Origin: Alcaligenes pakistanensis
Lineage (GTDB): Bacteria > Pseudomonadota > Gammaproteobacteria > Burkholderiales > Burkholderiaceae_B
Assembly (NCBI RefSeq): GCF_014652815.1
Contig: NZ_BMZN01000004.1
Span: 375,137-439,136, forward strand
Direction of reading: 5' to 3'
Length of the DNA: 64,000 bases
Below the pieces are notes generated by a model. The model worked only from the letters and a program-made list of their open reading frames with translations, did not search any database and was not told the origin of the DNA. The position numbers and the translations under genes were made by a program. This document shows positions 15,836 to 24,110 of the stretch, piece by piece (the stretch's first letter is position 1; each line of letters starts with the position of its first letter).

Positions 15836-17197
15836 ATGCATTGGCTATCCATTGCCGTATTAGGAGGCATGTTCGTACTGGCAACGGCCCTGCCCATCAA
15901 TATGGGGCTTATTGCCTTCGTAGGCGCTTTTTTAGTCGGTACGCTGGTGGCGGGTATGGGTGCCAAAGAAATCATGGGCGGCTTTCCGGCTGACCTGTTT
16001 CTGACACTGGCCGGCATCACCTATTTATTTGCGCTGGCCCAGAACAACGGCACCATCAATTGGCTGGTGAGCATGGCTGTTCGGGCCGTACGCGGACGCA
16101 TCGCCGCCATTCCCTGGATCATGTTTTTGATCACCGCCGCCCTGACCTCAGTCGGCGCGGTCAGCCCAGCAGCGGTAGCCATCATTGCCCCTATTGCTTT
16201 AGGCTTTGCCCGGCAATACGGCATCAGCCCCTTGCTGATGGGTTTGCTGGTCATCCATGGCGCGCAAGGGGGCGGCTTCTCTCCTATCAGTATTTATGGC
16301 GGCATTACCAATCGGGTGGTCAGCGCTGCCGGTTTACCCTTGAGTGAAATGGCCACCATGATGGCCAGTCTGGGTATCAACCTGGCTGTGTCCATTTTGC
16401 TGTTCGTCTGGATGGGCGGCCTGAAGCTGATGCGCCAGAAAGTGGACTTAGGCTCGGCCGAGGTCAAGGTAGCCCGCGTGGCACATGGTTCGGGTGGCCC
16501 GCAAGTGTTTGGCGATGCCGAAGCCGAAGCATTTGGTGAAGAACGGAAAACAGCCCAGAAAAGCCCGGATGCCTTGGTCGAAGCCAGCAATGGAGTTGGC
16601 GAATCCCCCCATTGGTACCGGGTCGCCACCCTGCTTGGTCTGTTCATCCTGGCTGTGCTGACCTTGTTCTTCAAGCAGGACATTGGCTTCACCTCCATTA
16701 CCATCGGCCTGGTTCTGACCTTGATGGCCCCCAATCTGCAAAAACGCGCTCTGGGGCAAGTGTCCTGGCCGGAAATCATGCTGATTGTGGGCGTGAGCAC
16801 CTATGTCGGTGTACTGGAGTCCATGGGCACAATTGATTTTGTGGGCCATAGCGTCGCCCAGCTGACCTCTCCACTCATGGCCGCCTTGTTGCTGCTGTTT
16901 GTAGGTGCTGTGGTGTCAGCGTTTGCCTCTTCAACTGCCGTTCTGGGTTCCTTGATTCCCTTGGCCGTGCCTTTTCTGCAAGGCGATGGCGGTGTGGGAG
17001 CGGTGGGCTTTATCGCGGCCATGGCGGTGTCCTCCACCATTGTGGACGTCAGCCCCTTCTCTACCAATGGCGCACTGGTACTGGCCAATGCACAGGGCAT
17101 ATCACGTGATGTCTTCTTCCGTCAGTTGCTGTTGTACGGTGCCGCCGTCACGGTCATCGCTCCGGTAGTGGTGTGGCTACTGTTTGTTGTGCTCTAA
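15836..17197 (+). CDS. MatC/SLC13-type carboxylate permease
   Basis: Integral membrane transporter of 453 residues with about twelve helices and a central hydrophilic loop near residues 205-265. The first part resembles the MatC dicarboxylate-carrier N-terminal domain, and the repeated segments GAVSPAAVAIIAPIA and VSPFSTNGALVLANA look like the two substrate-site hairpins of the ion-transporter fold. A GAGGAG ribosome site precedes the ATG. Family members take up malonate or other dicarboxylates. In this neighbourhood a sulfur-containing anion is conceivable, but nothing in the sequence shows it. Confidence 0.8.
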   Translation: MHWLSIAVLGGMFVLATALPINMGLIAFVGAFLVGTLVAGMGAKEIMGGFPADLFLTLAGITYLFALAQNNGTINWLVSMAVRAVRGRIAAIPWIMFLITAALTSVGAVSPAAVAIIAPIALGFARQYGISPLLMGLLVIHGAQGGGFSPISIYGGITNRVVSAAGLPLSEMATMMASLGINLAVSILLFVWMGGLKLMRQKVDLGSAEVKVARVAHGSGGPQVFGDAEAEAFGEERKTAQKSPDALVEASNGVGESPHWYRVATLLGLFILAVLTLFFKQDIGFTSITIGLVLTLMAPNLQKRALGQVSWPEIMLIVGVSTYVGVLESMGTIDFVGHSVAQLTSPLMAALLLLFVGAVVSAFASSTAVLGSLIPLAVPFLQGDGGVGAVGFIAAMAVSSTIVDVSPFSTNGALVLANAQGISRDVFFRQLLLYGAAVTVIAPVVVWLLFVVL

Positions 17198-17556
17198 CAC
17201 CTGTTGATCAATACGCTGTCCGACAGGCCCCACAAGCCCATTTCCCCTATGGGCAATGCCAAAACAGCTATGGCGCCACACTAAATTCTGCAGAAAGCCC
17301 CAAAAGCTGAATTATTTCCACATAAGAATGAGAATGATTGCTATTATTCTGCGATTATTACCAGCCTGATGCCCTCTTTTCCCTTTGATCACCCACTACC
17401 CGCCCCCTAAAAAGAGCGGGAGTTCGTGATGAGCGCAGCTAATAAGAATGATGGAACGTATCCATCACCCCAGTTGCCCGGCAAGCACGGCTTTTCTCGG
17501 TTTTATGCTTATCAATCCAACACCCGACACGGTGTTGAAGTAGGAGGCGCGTCAGC
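17198..17556. other. Intergenic region upstream of the PepSY operon
   Basis: No gene. It holds a Fur-like box (separate entry), an AT-rich segment around 17310-17365 and the promoter expected for the iron operon. The ribosome site TAGGAGG at about 17541 belongs to the following gene. Confidence 0.5.
17326..17350 (+). promoter_or_regulatory. Fur-box-like sequence
   Basis: GAGAATGATTGCTATTATTC (17331-17350) matches the GATAATGATAATCATTATC Fur consensus at most positions. It lies about 210 bases upstream of the PepSY membrane protein. Iron-repressed expression of the three-gene operon is inferred. Confidence 0.65.
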
Positions 17557-19215
17557 GTGAAAGAGTCATTTCGTCAATGTATGGCATGGCTGCATACCTG
17601 GGTCGGTCTGGTGGTGGGCTGGATTTTGTTTTTCGTTTTCGTGACCGGCACCGCCGGTTATGTCGACGATGAAATCACCCGCTGGATGGAACCCGAGCGT
17701 CCCCTACCCGCACAAATCATGCCTGAGCAGACCAGCACCATGTTGGATCTGGCGCTGACACAGCTGGCGGCCCATGCGCCTGAGTCCAAAGCCTGGAGCA
17801 TTACCCTGCCGCATCAAGCCTTGAACCCGCGTGCCACCCAAGGGCTGTCCATAGGCTGGGAGGAAATGCCCCAACCTGGCCAACGAGGGCGTCGCGGGGG
17901 TGAAACCCTGGACCCGGCCACCGGGCAGATCCAGCCAGAGATCGAACCCCGCGCCACTGCCGGTGGCACTGGGCTCTACCGCATGCACTATGCCCTGCAC
18001 TATATGCCCTACCCGGTTGCTATCTGGCTGGTCGGTATCTGCACCATGTTAATGCTGCTGGCCGTGATTACCGGAGTGGTAACGCACAAGAAAATTTTCA
18101 CCGATTTCTTTACCTTCAGGCCCGGCAAGGGGCAGCGCTCCTGGCTGGATGCGCACAACATCGTCAGCGTGATGTCCCTACCCTTTTTCCTGATGATTAC
18201 CTACACCGGCCTGATCTTTTTCATGTCCATTTATATGCCCTCGGGGCGGGATGTCATGTACGGCACGGGCGACGCAGGACGGCAGGCTTACTTTCAGGAT
18301 ATTCGCAACCAGAAACGTGACTTTCTACCGGTATCCTTGCCCCAGGCATCGCTGACTACGATGGCGCAAAGCGCTGAACAGCAGTGGGGTAAAAACAGCA
18401 TTGCCTCGGTGCAAATCACCCACCCGCAAGACAGTCAGCCTTATGTCGAGCTGCGCCGCACGGGAGTGACTGGCGTGTACTGGACCCGCGCTGAAACGCT
18501 GCGTTTTAACGCCCTGGACGGCAGTGCGATGGAGCAAGAAGACACCAGCAACCTGACCGGCGACACCCAACGGGTTCTGCTGGCGTTGCATGAAGGCGTT
18601 TTTGCAGAGTGGTGGTTGCGCTGGCTGTATTTTATTTCTGGCCTGCTAGGCTGCGCCGTCATTGGAACCGGCTTGGTGCTGTGGACGGTAAAGCGCCGCA
18701 CCCAACATCAAAAACGCACAGCAAAAAACGCCAGTCTAAGCACCTCCGAGCGCTTTGATGCTGCGGGCTTGCGTTTGGTGGAAATTTTGAATGCAGCCAC
18801 CTTGGCCGGTTTACCGCTGGGTCTTGCGGCCTACTTCTGGGCCAATCGCCTCTTGCCTGTCACGATGGCCGACCGTGCTGCGTGGGAATTCCATGCCCTG
18901 TTCCTGGTCTGGGGTTGGTCTTTTCTGTTCGCTACCTGGCGGCCCCTGAAACGCGCCTGGCTGGAACTGCTTTGGCTGACAGCGGCTGCCTATGCCTTGA
19001 TCCCGCTTTTGAACATGCTGACCACCGATCGTCACCTGGGTATCACCCTACCGTATGGCGACTGGGGCTTGGCTGGCTTTGATCTGACCATGTTTGGCTT
19101 AGCCGCTACCTTTGCCTATATCGCCATCAAAATGAAACGTAAATGGCAGATTGCCAGCCTGAAAGCCAAAGCAACAGCCAACGCTGGTCTGCAGACAGTA
19201 GGAGCCAATTCATGA
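17557..19215 (+). CDS. PepSY-associated membrane protein (PiuB-like iron-uptake reductase)
   Basis: Inner-membrane protein of 552 residues starting at GTG with the ribosome site TAGGAGG. It begins with a helix typical of PepSY_TM proteins (LHTWVGLVVGWILFFVFVTGTAG), followed by a periplasmic domain, three further helix groups and an extended C-terminal membrane part. Conserved histidines in MHYALHYMPYP and LDAHNIVSVM could bind heme, as expected for siderophore-iron reductases of the FoxB/PiuB type. It probably releases iron from siderophores after uptake. It is the first gene of an operon with ATGA overlaps to the next two genes, preceded by a Fur-like box. Confidence 0.88.
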   Translation: MKESFRQCMAWLHTWVGLVVGWILFFVFVTGTAGYVDDEITRWMEPERPLPAQIMPEQTSTMLDLALTQLAAHAPESKAWSITLPHQALNPRATQGLSIGWEEMPQPGQRGRRGGETLDPATGQIQPEIEPRATAGGTGLYRMHYALHYMPYPVAIWLVGICTMLMLLAVITGVVTHKKIFTDFFTFRPGKGQRSWLDAHNIVSVMSLPFFLMITYTGLIFFMSIYMPSGRDVMYGTGDAGRQAYFQDIRNQKRDFLPVSLPQASLTTMAQSAEQQWGKNSIASVQITHPQDSQPYVELRRTGVTGVYWTRAETLRFNALDGSAMEQEDTSNLTGDTQRVLLALHEGVFAEWWLRWLYFISGLLGCAVIGTGLVLWTVKRRTQHQKRTAKNASLSTSERFDAAGLRLVEILNAATLAGLPLGLAAYFWANRLLPVTMADRAAWEFHALFLVWGWSFLFATWRPLKRAWLELLWLTAAAYALIPLLNMLTTDRHLGITLPYGDWGLAGFDLTMFGLAATFAYIAIKMKRKWQIASLKAKATANAGLQTVGANS

Positions 19216-19508
19216 GTAGCCTGACTTCCAGCTATCGCCTGCAGGTTTTCTCGCGCATTGTGGCGGCCACCGTCGGCGGTTACGCACTGGCCTCTGCGGC
19301 CACGGTCTTGCTGACCCTGCTCTGGCCTTTGCCTAAAGGGCAAGCAGTCCTAGCGGCCAATATGTTGAGCTTTGTCTGGTACACCATCGCCGTGATGTGG
19401 GTGTTCAGCACTAAAAGCGCCACCCGTGCATGGATCGGCATGGTCTTGCCCAGCGCGGTGATCGCCCTGCTGAGCTTATTGCTGATCCCTGCAGGAGCCT
19501 TGTCATGA
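19212..19508 (+). CDS. DUF3649 family small membrane protein
   Basis: A 98-residue membrane protein with three hydrophobic segments (ATVGGYALASAATVLLTLLW, MLSFVWYTIAVMWVFS and the C-terminal WIGMVLPSAVIALLSLLLIP). It matches the DUF3649 type found between PepSY_TM and DUF3325 genes in siderophore loci. The ATG at 19212 overlaps the stop of the PepSY gene (ATGA), so translation is coupled. The molecular role is unknown. By context it assists iron release or the membrane reductase. Confidence 0.82.
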   Translation: MSSLTSSYRLQVFSRIVAATVGGYALASAATVLLTLLWPLPKGQAVLAANMLSFVWYTIAVMWVFSTKSATRAWIGMVLPSAVIALLSLLLIPAGALS

Positions 19509-20374
19509 TTAACACCAGTCTGTGGCTGAATCTGGCCGTCTTTATCAGTAGTCTGGCGGGCTTCATCTGTCTGGCGCTGGCCAGTGATAGGCAGGGTGAG
19601 TTTCTACTGCATCGCAGCGCCTCTAAACGAGAGCGCCTGGTATTTCGTATCATAGGCTGGCCCCTGCTGGCATTGGCTCTGGCACTGTGTGTGGAGGGAT
19701 GGGGAGCCAGCATGGGCGTCGTTTCCTGGTTGGGTTGGCTGACCATGGCCGGAGCGGGCCTAGCCTTCTACCTGCCCTGGTGGCCTTGGCAAGAAAAAAA
19801 ACCCGTACGTGCCCGCCCTGCCCCGGTCGCCAAAGCAGGTGCTAAAGACTCAAATACAGAATCCCAGGAGCCCGTTGTCTCTACCGCCCAAGTGCCGGTC
19901 AGCATCTCCCCACGCAATCTGATTTTTGCTGGCAGTTTGCTGGCCATCCCGGTGGCATTTCTTGCCTACCTCGCTCAGTTGGGGCCCGCTCCCGTATTCC
20001 GGGAAGATGCATTACAAGGCCAAATTGGCCCGTGGCGTTTTGTCTTGGCCGAAACCAATGCGCACGCACCGGCCAGCTCCGGCTCCGGCCCCCACACCAA
20101 AGCCTTCCAGATCCGCTTTTGCGAGACCTGCGACACGGATATTCGCAGTGCTTATCTGCAAATCAACAAGCCAGAAACCAAGCCCTCGCCCCGACAAGCG
20201 TTTGGGGGCGCGCGTTGGACACGAGCGGTGGAAATCGCCATACCGCCTGACAGCAAACTGGAGCACCAGCTATGGTTAACAGTAGAAGCCAAGAGCGGCG
20301 ATCTGTATCACCAGGCCTTTGACTTCCAACATGTCTCCCCTGCCACAGCGGCTTTTATTCAGCAAAGTCTTTAA
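19505..20374 (+). CDS. DUF3325-type membrane protein with long C-terminal extension
   Basis: A 289-residue protein starting at an ATG that overlaps the previous stop. The first about 100 residues carry three membrane helices and look like DUF3325, the usual third member of this iron cluster. Typical DUF3325 proteins end there. This one continues through a charged linker, a fourth helix (about 140-160) and a probable periplasmic domain of about 120 residues with a CETCDTD cysteine pair. The extension could bind metal or form a disulfide. I do not recognise the extra domain. No terminator with a T-tract follows, only a short hairpin at 20447-20469. Confidence 0.75.
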   Translation: MINTSLWLNLAVFISSLAGFICLALASDRQGEFLLHRSASKRERLVFRIIGWPLLALALALCVEGWGASMGVVSWLGWLTMAGAGLAFYLPWWPWQEKKPVRARPAPVAKAGAKDSNTESQEPVVSTAQVPVSISPRNLIFAGSLLAIPVAFLAYLAQLGPAPVFREDALQGQIGPWRFVLAETNAHAPASSGSGPHTKAFQIRFCETCDTDIRSAYLQINKPETKPSPRQAFGGARWTRAVEIAIPPDSKLEHQLWLTVEAKSGDLYHQAFDFQHVSPATAAFIQQSL

Positions 20375-20446
20375 GAAGGGAAAGAGGACGGCCCGGAGTT
20401 ATCTTGCTGATAGCCAAGGCCGTAGATCATTGTTCGACGGGTTGAG

Positions 20447-20469
20447 GGCTGACATATCCTTCGTCAGCC
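20447..20469. terminator. Short hairpin between convergent genes
   Basis: GGCTGAC and GTCAGCC pair over a 9-base loop between the DUF3325-type gene (+) and the SnoaL-like gene (-). No clear T-run follows in either direction, so terminator function is tentative. Confidence 0.35.
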
Positions 20470-20478
20470 ATTCACCCC

Positions 20479-20844
20479 TCATTCCTCAGCGATTTGGGTC
20501 CCTTGATGAAACACCATCAACCAACGGCCCTGCGTCTGCCGCCAGATTGAGCTGCGCAAAGAGCCTTGCAAACCCTCGCTGCCGGGCATGGTGCATATAT
20601 AGGTTGCCAAGACGACATCCTCGGCCAGCATCGTCAGCTTGAAACCACTTAAGCGCCGCTGCACAAATTGCTGCTCCGGCAAAGACTCCAACACCTCCGC
20701 CTTATCCCATGCAACACCCCGAGCGCCGAATTCCACAAATTCGTCTGCCAACAACTGGCTTAGCTCAGCGACATTCCTACGGGTAGAGCGATTGAACAAA
20801 CGCTCCTCAAGGGCAAGGATTTGGTCGTATAGAGGCTGGGACAT
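20479..20844 (-). CDS. NTF2-like/DUF4440 family protein
   Basis: A 121-residue cytoplasmic protein with the cystatin-like NTF2 fold pattern: an N-terminal helix (LYDQILALEERLFNRSTRRNV kind), LLADEFVEFGARGVAWDKAEVLE, and a C-terminal strand pair ending in SSIWRQTQGRWLMVFHQGT. This is typical of DUF4440/SnoaL-like proteins, which include small enzymes and ligand-binding subunits. No catalytic residues can be named. It is a single gene with no evident partner. Confidence 0.8.
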   Translation of the reverse strand: MSQPLYDQILALEERLFNRSTRRNVAELSQLLADEFVEFGARGVAWDKAEVLESLPEQQFVQRRLSGFKLTMLAEDVVLATYICTMPGSEGLQGSLRSSIWRQTQGRWLMVFHQGTQIAEE

Positions 20845-21181
20845 GGGATTTTTCCAGGCTGGAAATGGGTAGAGGTGATCGATAGTGCTGACATCAAGGT
20901 GGCACTATACGCTGCTGAGTTCAGGTTTTTGCAGAGAAGGGGCTCAATAAAACAAAGAGCTTACATGCGATAAATCAAATAGGTTAATTACAATTAGAAT
21001 GAAAAATAAAATTTAAATCGAATAAATAAAAACAAAAAAAACAAAAAAAAACAAAAAAACAAAACCAAGAAAACACACAAAAAAACAGATAAACAAAGAA
21101 ACAAAGAAACAAAGACTTAAATGCAGAAAGAAAAATAATAAATAAAAAATCTCATATAAGGAAAACTAACAAAACCCCAGT

Positions 21182-21209
21182 CTCCTACCTCCTACCTCCT
21201 ACCTCCTAC
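21182..21209 (+). repeat. Tandem 7-mer repeat, four copies of CTCCTAC
   Basis: Four exact head-to-tail copies of CTCCTAC occur inside the non-coding A-rich tract. Such perfect short tandem repeats are prone to slippage, and copy number may vary between strains. Confidence 0.9.
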
Positions 21210-21438
21210 CCTTCTCCTTCAGCCCTCTTTCCAAGATCAAAAATATCCATAAAAATCAGTAATCTGTACTATCCCTCTCCCTCTGCTAAGCCTCATCCAA
21301 ATCACACCAACTCGTCACAAACAAAACAAAACCCTACCAGTGACACAGCACCACCACATAAAAAATATTTCTAACAACTACAATAAAAAAACACCCACCA
21401 TCAACAAAAGAAAACTTTGACATTTATTTTCCTTTGCC

Positions 21439-21468
21439 TTGATTCCGGTCATTTCAATTAACTATAGA
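21439..21468 (+). promoter_or_regulatory. Possible sigma-70 promoter of aqpZ
   Basis: TTGATT (21439-21444), an 18-base spacer and TATAGA (21463-21468) lie about 36 bases upstream of the aqpZ ATG. This is a moderate match to the consensus and is chosen by position. Confidence 0.4.
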
Positions 21469-21503
21469 CTCATGCCGTGTCAAATTACTCACAGGGCAAT
21501 ATC

Positions 21504-22202
21504 ATGTCTTTACTTAAACGATGCACCGCAGAAACGCTGGGCACTTTCTGGTTAGTCTTTGGGGGTTGTGGAAGCGCAATCTTCGCCGCCGCATATCCGG
21601 AACTGGGAATTGGCTTTGCAGGTGTCGCCCTGGCCTTTGGCCTGACCTTGCTGACCATGTGCTATGCCATCGGCAATATCTCCGGTTGCCACATTAACCC
21701 TGCTGTAACGCTGGGTCTGGTTGCCGGTGGGCGCTTCCCAGCTCGCGAGGCCATTCCTTACATCGTCGCGCAAGTGGTCGGCGGTATTCTTGCTGGCGGC
21801 GTGCTGTACCTGATCGCCAGCGGTAAAACCGGCTTTGATCCCCTTGCTGGCTTTGCATCCAACGGTTTTGGCGAACACTCGCCAGACAACTACAGCCGCA
21901 ACGCTGCCTTGATTGCAGAGATTGTGCTGACAGCCTTCTTCCTGTTCATCATCATGGGTGCCACGCATAAACGCGGTCATGCAGGCCTGGCTGGTGTGGC
22001 GATTGGCCTGTCATTGACCTTGATTCACCTGATCAGCATCCCCATCACCAACACCTCGGTAAACCCTGCTCGCTCTACCGGCGTTGCCTTGTTCCAGGGC
22101 ACCTGGGCCATGGAGCAGCTGTGGCTGTTCTGGGTGGCTCCATTGATAGGCGGAGTTATCGGTGCATTGGTGTACCGCTTTCTGCACGCCAACGACGACT
22201 AA
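21504..22202 (+). CDS. aqpZ: Aquaporin Z
   Basis: Water channel of 232 residues, almost the same length as E. coli AqpZ. Six membrane helices and both half-helix signatures are present: HINPAVTLG in the first half and SVNPARSTG in the second, the latter with the Arg that narrows the pore. The start [25 protein letters not shown] is typical. The ATG at 21504 is preferred over an in-frame GTG at 21477 by family length. It stands alone, followed by a large hairpin. Confidence 0.95.
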   Translation: MSLLKRCTAETLGTFWLVFGGCGSAIFAAAYPELGIGFAGVALAFGLTLLTMCYAIGNISGCHINPAVTLGLVAGGRFPAREAIPYIVAQVVGGILAGGVLYLIASGKTGFDPLAGFASNGFGEHSPDNYSRNAALIAEIVLTAFFLFIIMGATHKRGHAGLAGVAIGLSLTLIHLISIPITNTSVNPARSTGVALFQGTWAMEQLWLFWVAPLIGGVIGALVYRFLHANDD

Positions 22203-22229
22203 GCATCACGGATCGCTACACGCAGGACT

Positions 22230-22287
22230 ATTGAGCCGCATCGGCTTGAACTGGGCACCCAACCAGTTCAAAGCGATGCGGCTCAAT
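22230..22287. terminator. Large intergenic hairpin downstream of aqpZ
   Basis: ATTGAGCCGCATCG pairs perfectly with CGATGCGGCTCAAT, and inside it TTGAACTGG pairs with CCAGTTCAA, giving arms of about 25 bases with a two-base bulge and an 8-base loop. No T-run follows. It may stop or stabilise the aqpZ transcript. Confidence 0.6.
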
Positions 22288-22492
22288 GCTATACAGGGCC
22301 AACGCACATCATCGAACATCATTTAATCCACAAACAGATCGCAACCTCCAAGACGAGACTCTCTTATATAGTAGGATTTACACCCTACTCTTGAGCGAAA
22401 TGCACAGATCAAACGCCGCCCGCTATGCCCATCCCTTGGCGCTTGATCACGCTACATACGAGCAAGAAAGCCCGACCAAACCGGAGAATTAC

Positions 22493-22912
22493 ATGAAGAA
22501 AGCATTGCACACCGGCCTTATCGCTTTAGGACTGAGCGTGATGGCAAGTATCTCTTCCGTACAGGCGGCCGATTGCGACAGCCTGACCGACCAAAGCGCA
22601 ATCAATCAATGCGTTAACAACGAGTACAAAAGCACGGACGCTGAACTCAACAAACTCTATAAAGAAATCAGCACTCGCCTGAAAGACGATGGCGACAACT
22701 TGAAGGCATTACGTAACGCTCAACGTGCCTGGGTCAGTTTCCGCGATGCCGAGTGCGACTTTGCGGCTTTTAAAACTCAAGGTGGCAGCGTACATCCCAT
22801 GCTGATCACCAGTTGCCGCAACGAACTTACCCAAACTCGTGTCAAAGACTTCAAAACCTATTTATCCTGCCAAGAAGGTGATTTGGGCTGCCCAGTTCCA
22901 CCGGAAATGTAA
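22493..22912 (+). CDS. LprI-like (DUF1311) exported protein
   Basis: A 139-residue protein with a clear signal peptide (MKKALHTGLIALGLSVMASISSVQA). The mature part has the DUF1311/LprI layout: ADCDSL, INQCVNNEY, ELNKLYKEI, LRNAQRAWVSFRDAECDF and a late pair of cysteines. Proteins of this fold include lysozyme inhibitors, and the family generally acts in the periplasm. Six cysteines suggest three disulfides. The ATG at 22493 has a GGAGA ribosome site; an in-frame extension upstream is not part of the protein. Confidence 0.85.
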   Translation: MKKALHTGLIALGLSVMASISSVQAADCDSLTDQSAINQCVNNEYKSTDAELNKLYKEISTRLKDDGDNLKALRNAQRAWVSFRDAECDFAAFKTQGGSVHPMLITSCRNELTQTRVKDFKTYLSCQEGDLGCPVPPEM

Positions 22913-22921
22913 GCCTTGGAA

Positions 22922-22993
22922 TAGGGCCCTAAGCCTTTCGCCGCTGAGAAGATGCCTGCCATGAAGCGGCGTCCTTGTTAGCATAGGGCCCTA
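22922..22993. repeat. Paired palindromes TAGGGCCCTA upstream of the LysR gene
   Basis: The 10-bp palindrome TAGGGCCCTA occurs at 22922-22931 and again at 22984-22993, both inside the larger shared word ATAGGGCCCTAA. Between them CGCCGCT and AGCGGCG can pair. The two sites, 62 bases apart and just before a LysR-type gene, could be operators. Confidence 0.5.
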
Positions 22994-23027
22994 ACTTTCC
23001 TATACGCATTAGCAACACGCCCCCCAC

Positions 23028-23966
23028 ATGCCTGACACCAAACTCCAGTCCATGCGCGATCTGAACGACCTTTATTACTTGGTACAAGTCGTGGACCACG
23101 GTGGGTTTGCGCCTGCCGGACGAGCCTTGGGCATTCCAAAATCCAAGTTAAGCCGACGCATCACCTTATTGGAAGAGTCCTTGGGCGTACGCCTGATCCA
23201 GCGTTCCAGCCGTCATTTCAGCGTGACGGAAATCGGCCAGATGTATTACCAGCGCTGCCTTGCCATGCTGGTAGAAGCAGATTCCGCCCAAGAAATAATC
23301 GAGCGTCATCGTAGCGAACCACAGGGCTCGGTGCGCATCAGTTGCCCATTGGCTTTGCTCGATTACGGGGTCAATGGCTTGCTGGCCCGCTATATGGCGG
23401 AGTATCCCCAGGTCAAACTGGAAATTGAAAGTACCAACCGCCGTGTAGACGTCATTCGCGAAGGCTTTGATGTGGCTCTGCGCGTCCGCTTTCCTCCCCT
23501 GGAAGATAGCGGTCTGGTCATGAAAGTCTTGGGCGAGAGCACACAGTATCTAGTCGCCAGCCCCGCCTTGATCGAGCGTATGGGCGGACTGCCAACGCTG
23601 GATTTACTGGGAAGCTGGCCCGCCTTAAGCGACGAGCACCTGCTACGCAGCCCCATCTGGCAACTGCAAACGGCAGAAAACACATCGATGGAAGTACCGT
23701 ATCAACCCCGTCTGGTCTGTGATGACCGCATGACCTTGCTGCAAGCCGCGCTGCAAGGCATTGGGGTAGTGCAAATGCCCGCCATGCTGGTCGCTCCGTT
23801 TATGCAGGATGGCAGGCTGGTCGATGTCGCTCCCGGATGGAATCCTCGACCCGGTGTCGTGCACGCCGTCTTCCCATCACGCCGAGGCCTGGTGCCAGCC
23901 GTACGTGCCCTCCTGGACTTTCTGGGCCAGGAATTCGTGACTATTTTGCATACTCCCACCTCCTGA
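23028..23966 (+). CDS. LysR-family transcriptional regulator
   Basis: A 312-residue regulator. The N-terminal winged helix-turn-helix (about 15-70) contains GGFAPAGRALGIPKSKLSRRITLLEE, and SSRHFSVTEIG closes the domain. A substrate-binding-type effector domain follows. It belongs to the common DsdA/AaeR-like group that controls a neighbouring gene. An internal ATG at residue 9 is possible. The EamA exporter gene on the same strand 144 bases downstream is the likely target, with autoregulation through the paired palindromes upstream. Confidence 0.92.
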   Translation: MPDTKLQSMRDLNDLYYLVQVVDHGGFAPAGRALGIPKSKLSRRITLLEESLGVRLIQRSSRHFSVTEIGQMYYQRCLAMLVEADSAQEIIERHRSEPQGSVRISCPLALLDYGVNGLLARYMAEYPQVKLEIESTNRRVDVIREGFDVALRVRFPPLEDSGLVMKVLGESTQYLVASPALIERMGGLPTLDLLGSWPALSDEHLLRSPIWQLQTAENTSMEVPYQPRLVCDDRMTLLQAALQGIGVVQMPAMLVAPFMQDGRLVDVAPGWNPRPGVVHAVFPSRRGLVPAVRALLDFLGQEFVTILHTPTS

Positions 23967-24110
23967 ATTCCCGGCCTCACGCCCCAAACGAAGTAGTCTC
24001 ATAGTCGTTCTAATTATGGAACGCTGATGACCATATTCCCATCTATTCAAGCCATCGTCGCACTTCTATAGTCTCCTCAAGCAACTATTCATAATGGGGA
24101 GTGCATCGAC

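Larger units (their letters stand above)
20845..21503. other. Long A-rich low-complexity intergenic region
   Basis: No gene can be supported in about 650 bases. From about 20960 to 21180 the plus strand is dominated by A with scattered C and G (runs such as AACAAAAAAAACAAAAAA). A 7-mer tandem repeat follows at 21182-21209, then a C/A-rich, T-poor stretch to 21415. It is compositionally unlike everything else in the window. A promoter for aqpZ lies at its right end. Confidence 0.7.

Noticed and set aside
21182-21209. CRISPR-like repeats
   Set aside because: The four 7-mers are directly adjacent with no spacers, so this is a simple tandem repeat.
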